In this document: positions 43,703 to 53,000 of the stretch, one piece after another
Layout of the letters: the number at the start of each line of letters is the position of its first letter
Numbering within the stretch: the first letter of the stretch is position 1
Assembly (NCBI RefSeq): GCF_016801775.1
Contig: NZ_CP069004.1
Coordinates: 2,852,001-2,916,000, forward strand
Source of the DNA: Sulfitobacter mediterraneus
Lineage (GTDB): Bacteria; Pseudomonadota; Alphaproteobacteria; Rhodobacterales; Rhodobacteraceae
Length of the DNA: 64,000 nucleotides
Direction of reading: 5' to 3'
Program-made: the position numbers and the translations under genes
The notes under the pieces: model-generated
The model's input: the letters and a program-made list of their open reading frames with translations, nothing else
Told to the model about the DNA's origin: nothing
Database searches by the model: none

Positions 43703-43808
43703 TGTCCCACCCCGTTTGTTCTAAACCAAAAGTAGAACAGGCAATGAGAGGCCGCGCAAGCAAAGGTTTCATGACGGTAGGGCGCAGGTCCCCGCTGGCC
43801 CCTGAACG

Positions 43809-44351
43809 TCACGCATCTTGCATCGGTGGCCATGGACGTTGGGCGTCTGATGCGCACCATGCGGCAACCCACTCGGGCATCGGCGGTGAGGTGACTGTCT
43901 GACCCAACGCGGCCAACACGCGGTCCGGCGTCACCAGCCCGTTTTTGTCAGTCACCGCAGAGCGGAACAGCACATGACTGGCGCATTCACCGTTCTTCTT
44001 CCACATGCTTTGCTCAAGATAGATGAATTTGTCATCCCAACACAGGGTTCGGCTGCGCATCTCGAACCGTTCAAACCCGTGGATCCGGCGGCGGAAGCGG
44101 GTGCTGACACCGGCCATTGTCATGCCCCAGCCTTCACGCCGCAAAATGCGGATCAATCCGCCACGTTGCGCCATGCCCATGCGCCCCAGATCATAAAGCG
44201 ACATGGCGCGACCATTGTTCAGCTCAAGCCAGAAATCCAGGTCATGCGGCCAGCAGATGTGATGGCTTACATGGGTGTCGGTCAATGATTTGAAGGGCGG
44301 TTGGCGGCTCGCCAGCCAGGTGTCTTTGATCATGCGGACAAATGGAAACAT
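43809..44351 (-). CDS. Hot-dog-fold thioesterase (THEM6/4HBT-like)
   Basis: 180 residues. The hot-dog fold is indicated by HICWPHDLDFWLELNNGRAMSL (split here: WPHDLDFWLELNNG at about 34-47), in which Asp and Asn occupy the catalytic-helix position, then RRRIHGFERFEMRSRTLCWD and IYLEQSMWKKNGECASHVLF. It probably hydrolyses an acyl-CoA thioester in the cytoplasm; the acyl chain is unknown. No neighbour gives a pathway. A 106-nt gap to the MFS gene shows nothing notable. Confidence 0.75.
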   Translation of the reverse strand: MFPFVRMIKDTWLASRQPPFKSLTDTHVSHHICWPHDLDFWLELNNGRAMSLYDLGRMGMAQRGGLIRILRREGWGMTMAGVSTRFRRRIHGFERFEMRSRTLCWDDKFIYLEQSMWKKNGECASHVLFRSAVTDKNGLVTPDRVLAALGQTVTSPPMPEWVAAWCASDAQRPWPPMQDA

Positions 44352-44476
44352 CGGTCTCTCCTTTCACGTGATAACCGCCACCACTTGACGTGGACGTCAA
44401 CCATGAACCTCGCGGCACCCTTGCGGTTTTTGGCCGCGGCGCTTAACTGAAAGGCACGTCTTTGAAAGGGCTCTTG

Positions 44477-44764
44477 ATGACATCGCTGTTCCAAATTCTG
44501 ATGCTGTTGCTCGACATCTTGTATTTTATCGTGATCGCCCATGTGATCATGTCATGGCTGATCAATTTTCAGGTTTTGAACCTGCGGCAGCAATTGGTGG
44601 CACAGATCTGGTACGGGCTGAATCGTTTGCTTGAACCGATCTATAGCCGCGTCCGGGCCATTATTCCGCAAATGGGTGGGCTTGATCTGGCGCCGCTGGT
44701 GGTGCTGATCGGTGTGGCGATCGCACGGATCGTGCTCATGAACAACGCGGCGCTGTTCTATTGA
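44477..44764 (+). CDS. YggT family membrane protein
   Basis: 95 residues from the ATG at 44477, preceded by GAAAGGG. Two transmembrane helices (about 5-26, and 69-90) flank the conserved loop LNRLLEPIYSRVRAIIP, the YggT signature. Such proteins sit in the inner membrane and have been linked to osmotic tolerance and to cell-division or cell-envelope contexts; the molecular role is unclear. A perfect 8-bp hairpin lies 22 nt after the stop. Confidence 0.88.
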   Translation: MTSLFQILMLLLDILYFIVIAHVIMSWLINFQVLNLRQQLVAQIWYGLNRLLEPIYSRVRAIIPQMGGLDLAPLVVLIGVAIARIVLMNNAALFY

Positions 44765-44786
44765 CCTGAGCTGGTTCAGCCCAGAG

Positions 44787-44811
44787 GCACGAATTGATCG
44801 ACCATTCGTGC
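44787..44811. terminator. Hairpin after yggT
   Basis: GCACGAAT (44787-44794) and ATTCGTGC (44804-44811) with a 9-nt loop form a perfect stem with no T-run. It is either a weak terminator or a dyad site before recQ. Confidence 0.4.
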
Positions 44812-44840
44812 GCAGGGACTTGTTCACCCATTATTAGTGT

Positions 44841-44881
44841 GGGAGTCTGCATAAAAAGAGCAGACAGTTTTAAGGACTCCC
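44841..44881 (+). promoter_or_regulatory. Possible RBS-masking stem in the recQ leader
   Basis: GTCTGC (44845-44850) pairs with GCAGAC (44860-44865). Alternatively GGGAGTC (44841-44847) pairs with GACTCCC (44875-44881), which overlaps the AAGGA Shine-Dalgarno and touches the recQ ATG. The two pairings share GTC and so compete. Function is inferred. Confidence 0.35.
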
Positions 44882-46927
44882 ATGACAGGCGCTGCCACGC
44901 TGCTTCGTGATGTATTTGGCTTTGACGCCTTCCGCCCCGGCCAACAAGAGATTGTCGAGGCGGTGACGGATGGCGAAAATGTGCTTGCCATTATGCCAAC
45001 AGGTGGCGGCAAATCCCTTTGTTTTCAATTGCCTGCGATGATGCGTGATGGTGTGACGGTGGTTATCTCTCCGTTGATTGCCCTGATGCGCGATCAGGTC
45101 CGGTCCTTGCAAGAGGCCGGTGTGGGCGCGGGGGCGCTGACTTCTGGAAACACCCCCGAAGAAACCGATGCTGTCTGGGAAGGGCTGGAGGCAGGCACAC
45201 TCAAGCTGCTTTATATGGCACCGGAACGTTTGGCGGCGGGTTCCGTCACCGGAATGCTCAAACGTGTGGGCGTCAGCCTGATTGCGGTTGATGAGGCCCA
45301 TTGCGTCAGCCAATGGGGCCATGACTTTCGCCCCGATTACCTGCGCATCGGCGAATTGCGCCGTGCATTGGACGTGCCGCTGGCTGCCTTTACCGCAACG
45401 GCGGACATCGAAACCCGCGCCGAGATTGTGCAAAAGCTGTTTGACGGCTCCCCACCCAAGAGCTTTCTGCACGGATTTGACCGGCCGAACATCCATCTGG
45501 CCTTTGCCGCCAAGAACAAGCCGCGCGATCAGATCCTCACTTTCGCTGCCGCTCGCAAAGGGCAATCCGGCATTGTCTATTGCGGCACCCGCGCCAAGAC
45601 CGAAGGGATTGCCAAGGCGCTGCGCGACGCGGGGCAAAAGGCGATCCACTATCATGGCGGGATGGAGGCCGAAGATCGCCGGATCGCTGAACGCCAGTTT
45701 CAGCAAGAAGATGGGCTGATCGTCTGCGCCACCGTGGCCTTTGGTATGGGGGTCGACAAACCTGACATCCGTTGGGTTGCCCATGCGGATCTGCCCAAAA
45801 GCATCGAGGCCTATTATCAGGAGATTGGCCGCGCGGGGCGCGATGGTGCGCCTGCCGAAACGCTGACGTTGTTTGGCCCTGATGACATCCGGTTGCGCCG
45901 GTCGCAGATTGACGAAGGCCTTGCGCCGCCGGAACGCCGCGCGGCGGATCATGGTCGGTTGAATGCATTGCTGGGGCTGGCCGAGGCGCTTGAATGCCGC
46001 CGCAAGACCCTGCTCAGCTATTTTGACGAAACCGATGTGACTTGCGGCCGTTGCGATCTGTGTGACACCCCCGCCGAGGTCTTCGATGGCACCACCGCTG
46101 TGCGCAAGGCATTGTCTGCCATTTTGCGCACCGAAGAATGGTTTGGCGCGGGTCATCTGATCGATATTTTACTCGGTGTGGAAACCGACAAGGTCAAGGC
46201 GCGTGGTCATGCCAGCCTGCCAACCTTTGGTGTGGGCGGTGAATACGACCGTCGCCAATGGCAGGCGGTGTTCCGGCAGATGATGGGCCATGATCTGATC
46301 CGACCAGATCCTGAACGCCACGGCGCTTTGCGCATGACCGATGCGGCCCTGCCGATCTTGCGCGACGAGGCCAAGATAAACCTGCGCCGCGACACGATCA
46401 AAGCGGCGGGTGCAACCCGCAGACCTGCCGTCAAAGCGATGGTCAGCGAAGAAGATGCGCCGCTGCTCTCCGCGCTCAAGGCCAAGCGACGGGCGCTGGC
46501 CGAGGTGGCCAAGGTGCCAGCCTATATCATCTTTACAGACCGCACCTTGATCGAAATGGCCGAAACGCGCCCCCGTGATCTGGATGGCATGGCGCGCATT
46601 GGCGGGGTGGGCGCGAAAAAGCTGGAAACCTATGGCGCGGCTTTCCTTGAAGTGATCAATGGAGAGGCTGAACAGATGCATCCCACCCGCCGCAAACTGG
46701 CCGGACGTGAGGCGGGCAATGTCTATGACCAGCTGTTGCAGGTGCAGGCCGATCTGGCGCGGGGTTTAGCGGGCACAGACAAACCGCTGAGCTGTTCTGC
46801 ATCCCAGCTTGCCAAGGTGGCACAACTGCGCAATGCCGATGAAACCGCATTGGAGCGACTGTTGGGGGAACGCCGGGCAGATCGTTTTGGGCCGGCCTTT
46901 CTGGACGTCCTGCGGGACGCGGGCTAG
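44882..46927 (+). CDS. recQ: ATP-dependent DNA helicase RecQ
   Basis: 681 residues. The helicase core has Walker A MPTGGGKSLCFQLP (about 39-52), motif II VDEAHCVSQWGHDFRPDY (about 138-155), and motif VI QEIGRAGRDGAP. A zinc-binding RQC subdomain follows (CRRKTLLSYFDE then CGRCDLC). A C-terminal HRDC domain covers about 515-595 (LRAKRRALAEVAKVPAYIIF-like segment). It unwinds 3' to 5' in RecF-pathway recombination and replication restart. The short stretch past HRDC is as in other alphaproteobacteria. Confidence 0.96.
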   Translation: MTGAATLLRDVFGFDAFRPGQQEIVEAVTDGENVLAIMPTGGGKSLCFQLPAMMRDGVTVVISPLIALMRDQVRSLQEAGVGAGALTSGNTPEETDAVWEGLEAGTLKLLYMAPERLAAGSVTGMLKRVGVSLIAVDEAHCVSQWGHDFRPDYLRIGELRRALDVPLAAFTATADIETRAEIVQKLFDGSPPKSFLHGFDRPNIHLAFAAKNKPRDQILTFAAARKGQSGIVYCGTRAKTEGIAKALRDAGQKAIHYHGGMEAEDRRIAERQFQQEDGLIVCATVAFGMGVDKPDIRWVAHADLPKSIEAYYQEIGRAGRDGAPAETLTLFGPDDIRLRRSQIDEGLAPPERRAADHGRLNALLGLAEALECRRKTLLSYFDETDVTCGRCDLCDTPAEVFDGTTAVRKALSAILRTEEWFGAGHLIDILLGVETDKVKARGHASLPTFGVGGEYDRRQWQAVFRQMMGHDLIRPDPERHGALRMTDAALPILRDEAKINLRRDTIKAAGATRRPAVKAMVSEEDAPLLSALKAKRRALAEVAKVPAYIIFTDRTLIEMAETRPRDLDGMARIGGVGAKKLETYGAAFLEVINGEAEQMHPTRRKLAGREAGNVYDQLLQVQADLARGLAGTDKPLSCSASQLAKVAQLRNADETALERLLGERRADRFGPAFLDVLRDAG

Positions 46928-46954
46928 ATCAGTCAGACCGAAGGGGAGAGTTCT

Positions 46955-47734
46955 ATGTTGGTGGTGATTTCTCCGGCCAAAAGGCTGGATTGGGCAGAGC
47001 GGGACGTGACAACAACGCAGCCCGATTTTCAGGATGATGCCGTGCGGCTGGCCAAGACCGCCCGCAACCTGACTTTGGGCAAACTCAAAGGTTTGATGGA
47101 TCTCAGCGATGATCTGGCTCGGCTTAACCGTGACCGGTTCAATGCCTTTGAATCGGAACCATCTGACAAGACCACCCGGCCTGCAGCGCTGGCCTTTGCC
47201 GGTGATACCTATCAGGGGCTGGAGGCTGCGAGTCTGGACGCCGATGAAATGGCATGGGCGCAGGAGCATCTGCGTATTCTGTCGGGCCTTTATGGTGTAT
47301 TGCGCCCCTTGGATGCGATCCAACCTTACCGTCTGGAAATGGGCAGTCGGCTCAAAACCCGGCGGGGTGCGAACCTCTATGACTATTGGCGTGACGGGCT
47401 GTCAAAGGCGCTGAATGCGCAGGCTGAACAGGTTGGAACGGATGTGCTGATCAATTGCGCCAGTCAGGAATATTTTGGCGCGGTGGCCCCAAAGGCCCTG
47501 AAACTGCGGGTGATCACACCGCAATTCATGGAGGACAAGGGCGACGGCAAAGGGCCCAAGATCGTCAGCTTTTTTGCCAAAAAGGCACGTGGTGCCATGG
47601 CGCGATTCATTGTGCAGAACCGGCTCACCGAGGCCGACGCAATCCGCGACTTTGATATCGGTGGCTATGCCTGGCAAGAGGCCGCATCGACGCCCGATAA
47701 ACCGGTGTTCGTGCGGCCTTACCCATCATCCTGA
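46955..47734 (+). CDS. yaaA: Peroxide stress protein YaaA (UPF0246)
   Basis: 259 residues. Conserved blocks are VVISPAKRLDWAER at the N-terminus, LYGVLRPLDAIQPYRLEMGS (about 113-132), INCASQEYFGAV, and KKARGAMARFIVQNRL. In E. coli YaaA lowers intracellular free iron during peroxide stress and binds DNA. It lies 27 nt after recQ and may be co-transcribed with it. Its end overlaps the convergent kinase gene by 16 nt. Confidence 0.93.
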   Translation: MLVVISPAKRLDWAERDVTTTQPDFQDDAVRLAKTARNLTLGKLKGLMDLSDDLARLNRDRFNAFESEPSDKTTRPAALAFAGDTYQGLEAASLDADEMAWAQEHLRILSGLYGVLRPLDAIQPYRLEMGSRLKTRRGANLYDYWRDGLSKALNAQAEQVGTDVLINCASQEYFGAVAPKALKLRVITPQFMEDKGDGKGPKIVSFFAKKARGAMARFIVQNRLTEADAIRDFDIGGYAWQEAASTPDKPVFVRPYPSS

Positions 47735-49983
47735 GGGGGGTGGAGCGGGGCAAGATCTGCCGTCCAGACCGCTTCGATTTGCTCAAGAATTTGCGGCTTT
47801 CGCAAGGGCTTGGTCAGATAATGATCCATGCCCGCCTCAATCAAAACCCTGTCATCTCCGGCCATGGCATGGGCGGTCATTGAGATGATCGGCACACGCT
47901 GCCCGGTTCCGGATTCCAATTGGCGGATTGCGGCGGTGGCTTCCTTTCCGTCCATTTTGGGCATGGAAATATCCATAAACACCAGATCCGGCACAATGCT
48001 CTGGAACAACTCCACAGCTTCTTCACCGTTGCTGGCAAATGTCAGGTCGATGTTCAGATCCTTGATCATTTTGCGAAACACCAATTGGTTGGTCTTGTTG
48101 TCTTCAGCCGCCAGAATGCGCATCACGCGTGGGAGGATAGAAATCGCTGGCGGTCCGTGATCCGGTTCGGAATGCAATTTTGTCAATTGATCGAGCAACG
48201 CCGCACGCGGCAGCGGTTTGGGCAAAATCCCTTGGACCAGCGGTGCCGACGGATCGATAAGGGCATCGGCAGGGTGATCGGAACACAAAAGGATCGGCAC
48301 GGGGAGGCCCTGTTCCCGCAGGGCCGCGCATAGTTCAAAACCGTCCATATTCGGCATGTTGTGATCGGTGATCAGCAGATCAATCTCCGGTCCAAAACAG
48401 GCCAAAGCCTCCTTGCCGCTGGCGCAGGATGTGACAGTCAAACCCAGTTGTGTCAGTTGCCGTTCCAGAATGGTGCGGTGAATGTCGACGTCATCGACAA
48501 TCAGGACGTTGCGCAGATCCGCAGGGCGGGCAAAGCCAGCCGCCATGGATGCGGCCTGCGGGACCATTGGCAGTTTCACGCCAAAGCACGAACCATTGCC
48601 TTCCTCGGACGTCACCCATATGTCGCCGCCCATCATTTCCACCAACCGTTGCGAGATCGCGAGGCCCAGCCCTGTCCCGTCAAACTGCCGGTTGCGTTCG
48701 TTTTCAACCTGATTGAATTCCCCAAAGATGTGATCGACCATATCGGCGGGAATGCCGATCCCGGTGTCTTCGATCACGATGTGCACCTGCGCGGTTTTTG
48801 CATCCTCATCGACGACACCGGTCACACGGACCAGAATATGCCCCTGTGCGGTGAATTTCACAGCATTGCCAATCAGGTTGGTCAACACCTGCCGAATGCG
48901 CCCCGGATCGCCGATCAATTGGCTTGGCAAGAACAGATCATAGTCCAGTGCCGTTCGCAGCCCCTTGTCCCGCACCGAAGGTTGCAACAACATCAACACC
49001 TCTTGAATGGCGCGTTCCAGATCAAAGGGCTCAGGGTGCAGATCCAGCCTTTTGGCTTCGATCTTGGAATAGTCCAACACGTCATTGATAATCACCAGGA
49101 GTGCTTCGCCCGAGTTCTTGATCGTCTGAACATAAAGCTGTTGTTCGGCGTCCAGTTCGGTATCGGCCAGCACCTCGGCCATGCCAACCACACCGTTCAT
49201 CGGCGTGCGTATCTCATGGCTCATATTGGCCAGAAACGCCGATTTGGCGCGGTTCGCACTTTCGGCAATGGCGCGGGCCTCTTTGAGCTTTTTCTCATAG
49301 GCAACCGTGGCCGTGATATCGAGGCCAAGCGAGACCATATCGCCCCCCGGTCCGCGTTGGTCATGCAGCTTGATCGACGCCCCGTTCCACAACTTGATGA
49401 TCACCGGATCCGGGTCTGTCGAATGCAATCGATCCGTCATCATCTTGCGCCAGGCACGGGCGGGCAGATCGCCGGTGTTCACGATACCCTCATCGGTGAG
49501 CACTTGCAGGATGGTGATGTAGTTGACGCCCGGTTTGACCACCTCAAGCCCGTCAAACACGTTCAGATAGGCGCGGTTTGCCATGATCATCTCGTTGTCG
49601 CCATTGAAAAAGGCAAAGCCGTCCTTGATCGTTTCAATGGAATACCACAGTCGCCTTTCGGTGATGGCGATGCGTTGATTGGCGGCACTCAGGTCGGACT
49701 TGACCCGCTGGTTCTCGCCCCGGATGCTTTCCACCTCGGCGCGGGTTTCGACGATCTCCTCGCTCAGCTGCTGGGCATGTCGGCCCAACTTGCGATTGGC
49801 GGCAAAAAGCTCGGCTTTCTTAAGCTCAAGCATCCGCTCCGCCGCGAGCCTGCTGCGCCGCTCTTCGGTCAGTTTGCTGGCAAGGCTCATCCGCCGCTCC
49901 GCCATGTTTCCGTGTTCGGGCGCAGACTGCGCAATCAGGGTGAACATCCGCTTAAGGTTTGCGGCAGACTTGTCTGATTTCAT
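47719..49983 (-). CDS. Hybrid sensor histidine kinase with two receiver domains
   Basis: 754 residues from the ATG at 49983; an upstream start at 50064 would overlap the divergent macroglobulin gene. There is no transmembrane segment, so it is cytoplasmic. Order: coiled coil (about 30-115), PAS (about 115-230), HisKA with the phosphoacceptor H256 in FLANMSHEIRTPMNG, HATPase_c (DTGIGIPADMVDHIFGEFNQ), receiver 1 (IVDDVDIHRT, ITDHNMPNMDG) and receiver 2 (AAEDNKTNQLV, FMDISMPKMDG). No separate HPt or output regulator is adjacent. The signal is unknown. Confidence 0.92.
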   Translation of the reverse strand: MKSDKSAANLKRMFTLIAQSAPEHGNMAERRMSLASKLTEERRSRLAAERMLELKKAELFAANRKLGRHAQQLSEEIVETRAEVESIRGENQRVKSDLSAANQRIAITERRLWYSIETIKDGFAFFNGDNEMIMANRAYLNVFDGLEVVKPGVNYITILQVLTDEGIVNTGDLPARAWRKMMTDRLHSTDPDPVIIKLWNGASIKLHDQRGPGGDMVSLGLDITATVAYEKKLKEARAIAESANRAKSAFLANMSHEIRTPMNGVVGMAEVLADTELDAEQQLYVQTIKNSGEALLVIINDVLDYSKIEAKRLDLHPEPFDLERAIQEVLMLLQPSVRDKGLRTALDYDLFLPSQLIGDPGRIRQVLTNLIGNAVKFTAQGHILVRVTGVVDEDAKTAQVHIVIEDTGIGIPADMVDHIFGEFNQVENERNRQFDGTGLGLAISQRLVEMMGGDIWVTSEEGNGSCFGVKLPMVPQAASMAAGFARPADLRNVLIVDDVDIHRTILERQLTQLGLTVTSCASGKEALACFGPEIDLLITDHNMPNMDGFELCAALREQGLPVPILLCSDHPADALIDPSAPLVQGILPKPLPRAALLDQLTKLHSEPDHGPPAISILPRVMRILAAEDNKTNQLVFRKMIKDLNIDLTFASNGEEAVELFQSIVPDLVFMDISMPKMDGKEATAAIRQLESGTGQRVPIISMTAHAMAGDDRVLIEAGMDHYLTKPLRKPQILEQIEAVWTADLAPLHPPQDDG

Positions 49984-50023
49984 GGCCCGTGGCACCTTTG
50001 CGGCATTTCTGAAGGAGATTGTG

Positions 50024-53000
50024 ATGCTGCGTTTGCGCCTGTTGAAGAGTTTGATCGTTTGCATTGCGGCCCTTGCCGCACCGGCACGGGGGCAAGATGC
50101 GCTGCCTGATCATCGTTACCTCTTCACGCGGGATGTGGATTTTTATGGTGCCGATCTGACCAATCTCTTTGATACCACGCAAGCGGCTTGCGAACGGGCG
50201 TGCAGCGCCCAAGACACATGCGTCGCTTTCACGTTCAACACCCGCTCCCACGCATGTTTCCCCAAGTCTGCCCTGTCTGACCGGCAACCCTATGTCGGGG
50301 CCATGTCTGCCCGAAAAGTGGCGACCGATCCCGCTGCGTTGGCCATGCAATCGGCCCGCACAGGCGCGTTGGATTTCTTGCGGCAGAATGATTTTGGCAA
50401 CGCCCGGCTGCAAGTCTTGGACAATGCCCGGCGGTTCACCTTTTCGGATGAAACCGCAGAGGAGCTGATCGGTGCGATGACGCTGGCAGAGCAGGGTGGG
50501 AATACAAACTCGGCGCTGCTTTGGGCCAGCCGGGCCGCCGCGTTGACAGATCGGGGCGATATCTGGGTTCGGGTTGCGGACCTGTCGCTGAAACAGGCAG
50601 ACGCCACGCAGGCCAGCGGCAAGAAACGGCAGTTTCGCCGTGAAGCACTGAAAGCCGCCGTGAACGCCTATTTGCGGGCACAAACCCCGGCCATTCAGGT
50701 GAATGCCCTTGAAGCCATGTCTCGCGCCTTGGAAGTAAGCCGCCGTGGCCGGGACATGATCCCGGCATTGCGCCTTGCGCTCTCCATCGCGCCGCGGGAC
50801 GATCTTGAGGCGGCCCTTGAAGATGCCATCGGGAAGTACGGGTTTCGCGTTGTTGAACACCGCGTTGACAATAACGCCGCTGCGCCGCGGATCTGTACGG
50901 AGTTTTCAGAGAAACTCGTCCAGGTCGGTGTCGATTACGACCCCTTTGTGCGCGTTGAAGGGCGCGGGCTGGCGGTGCAGTCAGATGGGAACCAGCTATG
51001 CATCGACGGGGTGGAACATGGTGCCCGATATGACGTGACCCTGCGCGAAGGCCTGCCCTCCGCCAGCGGTGAAGCCCTGCACCGAGATGTACGGTTGCGG
51101 CTTTACGTGCGGGACCGGTCCCCGCAAGTCAGGTTTGGCGGGCGGGCCTATGTGTTGCCGCGATCCGAAAAGGCGGGCATTCCGGTCGAGACAGTGAACG
51201 TAGACACATTGGACCTCAAGTTGCGCCGGGTCAGCGACCGCAACCTGGTGCGGGCGATCCGCGAAAGCTATTTTGGACGGCCGCTCAGCAAATATGAAGA
51301 CGACCAGTTCTCTCAGACATTGGCGCAGGATATCTGGGAAGGCACCGGCACGGTCCAGAACAACCTCAACGTGGACATGACCACCCGTCTGCCTTTGGGC
51401 GATATCCTTGGCCAACAGCCTGCTGGGATATACACGCTCAGCGCCTCGGTGCCGGGGCAGGATCCCTATGACAATCCCGCCGCGACCCAATGGTTTGTCT
51501 TGTCCGATCTTGGCATTTCCACCCTGTCGGGTGTGGACGGCCTGCATGTCGCCGTGCGCCGCCTGACCGACGCAGAGCCCCGCGCCGGTATCGAGCTGAG
51601 CCTGATTTCCCGCGCCAATGCCGTGCTTGGAAAGGCCACCACCGATTCAAGCGGGTTCGCCCAGTTTCCTGCCGGGCTCAGTCGCGGCAATGGTGGATCT
51701 GCCCCGGCATTGTTGATGGCGGAAGACGGCTCGCATGATGTTGCATTCCTGCCTTTGACCGATCCCGCCTTTGACCTGTCCGACCGGGGTGTCGAGGGGC
51801 ATCCACCCGCTCCGCCCATTGATGTGTTCATGACCACAGATCGCGGCGCCTACCGCGTGGGCGAGACGATCTATGCCACCGTCCTGACCCGTGATGCACA
51901 GGCGCAGGCGATTGATGAGCTGCCAGTGACCGCGATCCTCAAACGACCCGACGGTGTGGAATACAGCCGCAGCCTCAGCAGTGATGCGAAGGCGGGCGGT
52001 CATGTTTTTGCATTGCCCTTAGGGGCGGATGTGCCGCGCGGCGCTTGGCGGATTGACATACTGACCGATACAACAGAGCCCGCATTGGCCAGCCAGACCG
52101 TGCTGGTCGAAGACTTCTTGCCAGAGCGGATTGATTTCGACCTGTCCCTGCCGGACAGTCCATTGCGCCTGACATCATCGCCGTCGCTCAATGTTCAGGT
52201 GGACTATCTCTTTGGCGCGCCGGGGGCCAATCTGGACGTTGAAGGGGACGTGCGCCTGCGGGCCAAGCGCGGGATTGACGGTTGGCCGGGCTATCGCTTT
52301 GGCCGCCATGACAGCGCGTTCCGTACCCAAACCCGTTTTATCGGCAATGCCGTCACTGATGCGGCAGGCAAGGCGGTTCTGCCGCTGACACTGCCGAAGC
52401 TGGAACAAGATCCAGGACTGCCGATGGAGGCCGAGATAATCCTTCGGGTCGCCGAAGGATCAGGCCGTCCGGTCGAACGCCGCCTGACCAATGCGGTGGT
52501 CAGCGACATGCCGATGATTGGCATCAAGCCATTGTTTGAGGATGTTCTGGCAGAAGGCAGCGAAGCGGCGTTTGACCTGATCGCCCTGGGTTCGCAAGCA
52601 CAAGCGATGCCAATGCAGGTGCGCTGGACCCTGAACAAGGTCGAGACCCGTTATCAGTGGTATCAGCTTTACGGCAACTGGGAATGGGAGCCGACAACCC
52701 GTCGCACCCGTGCCGCTACTGGTGAGGTCACGCTGGGTGCAGAGCCTGTATCAGTATCCGCGCCAACTGAATGGGGCGAATATGAGCTGGTCGTGGAGCG
52801 GATCGGCAGTGATTACGCCGCCGCCTCGGTTGCGTTCTATTCCGGCTGGTATGGCGGAGATGGATCAACCGACACGCCAGACCGGCTTGAGATGTCGCTT
52901 GATGCCGAAAGCTACGCTGTCGGTGATCCGGTGCGCCTGCGCGTTGCTGCAAAAACCGGGGGTGTTGCGCTTGTATCTGTGCTGTCCAACCGGGTGATCG

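Noticed and set aside
48361..49977. 538-codon plus-strand open frame
   Set aside because: It is antisense to the histidine kinase, whose domains are unmistakable; the composition (His/Gln-rich) is typical of a shadow frame.
49679..50023. N-terminal extension of the macroglobulin frame
   Set aside because: Antisense to the kinase coiled coil; a normal RBS, ATG and signal peptide begin at 50024.
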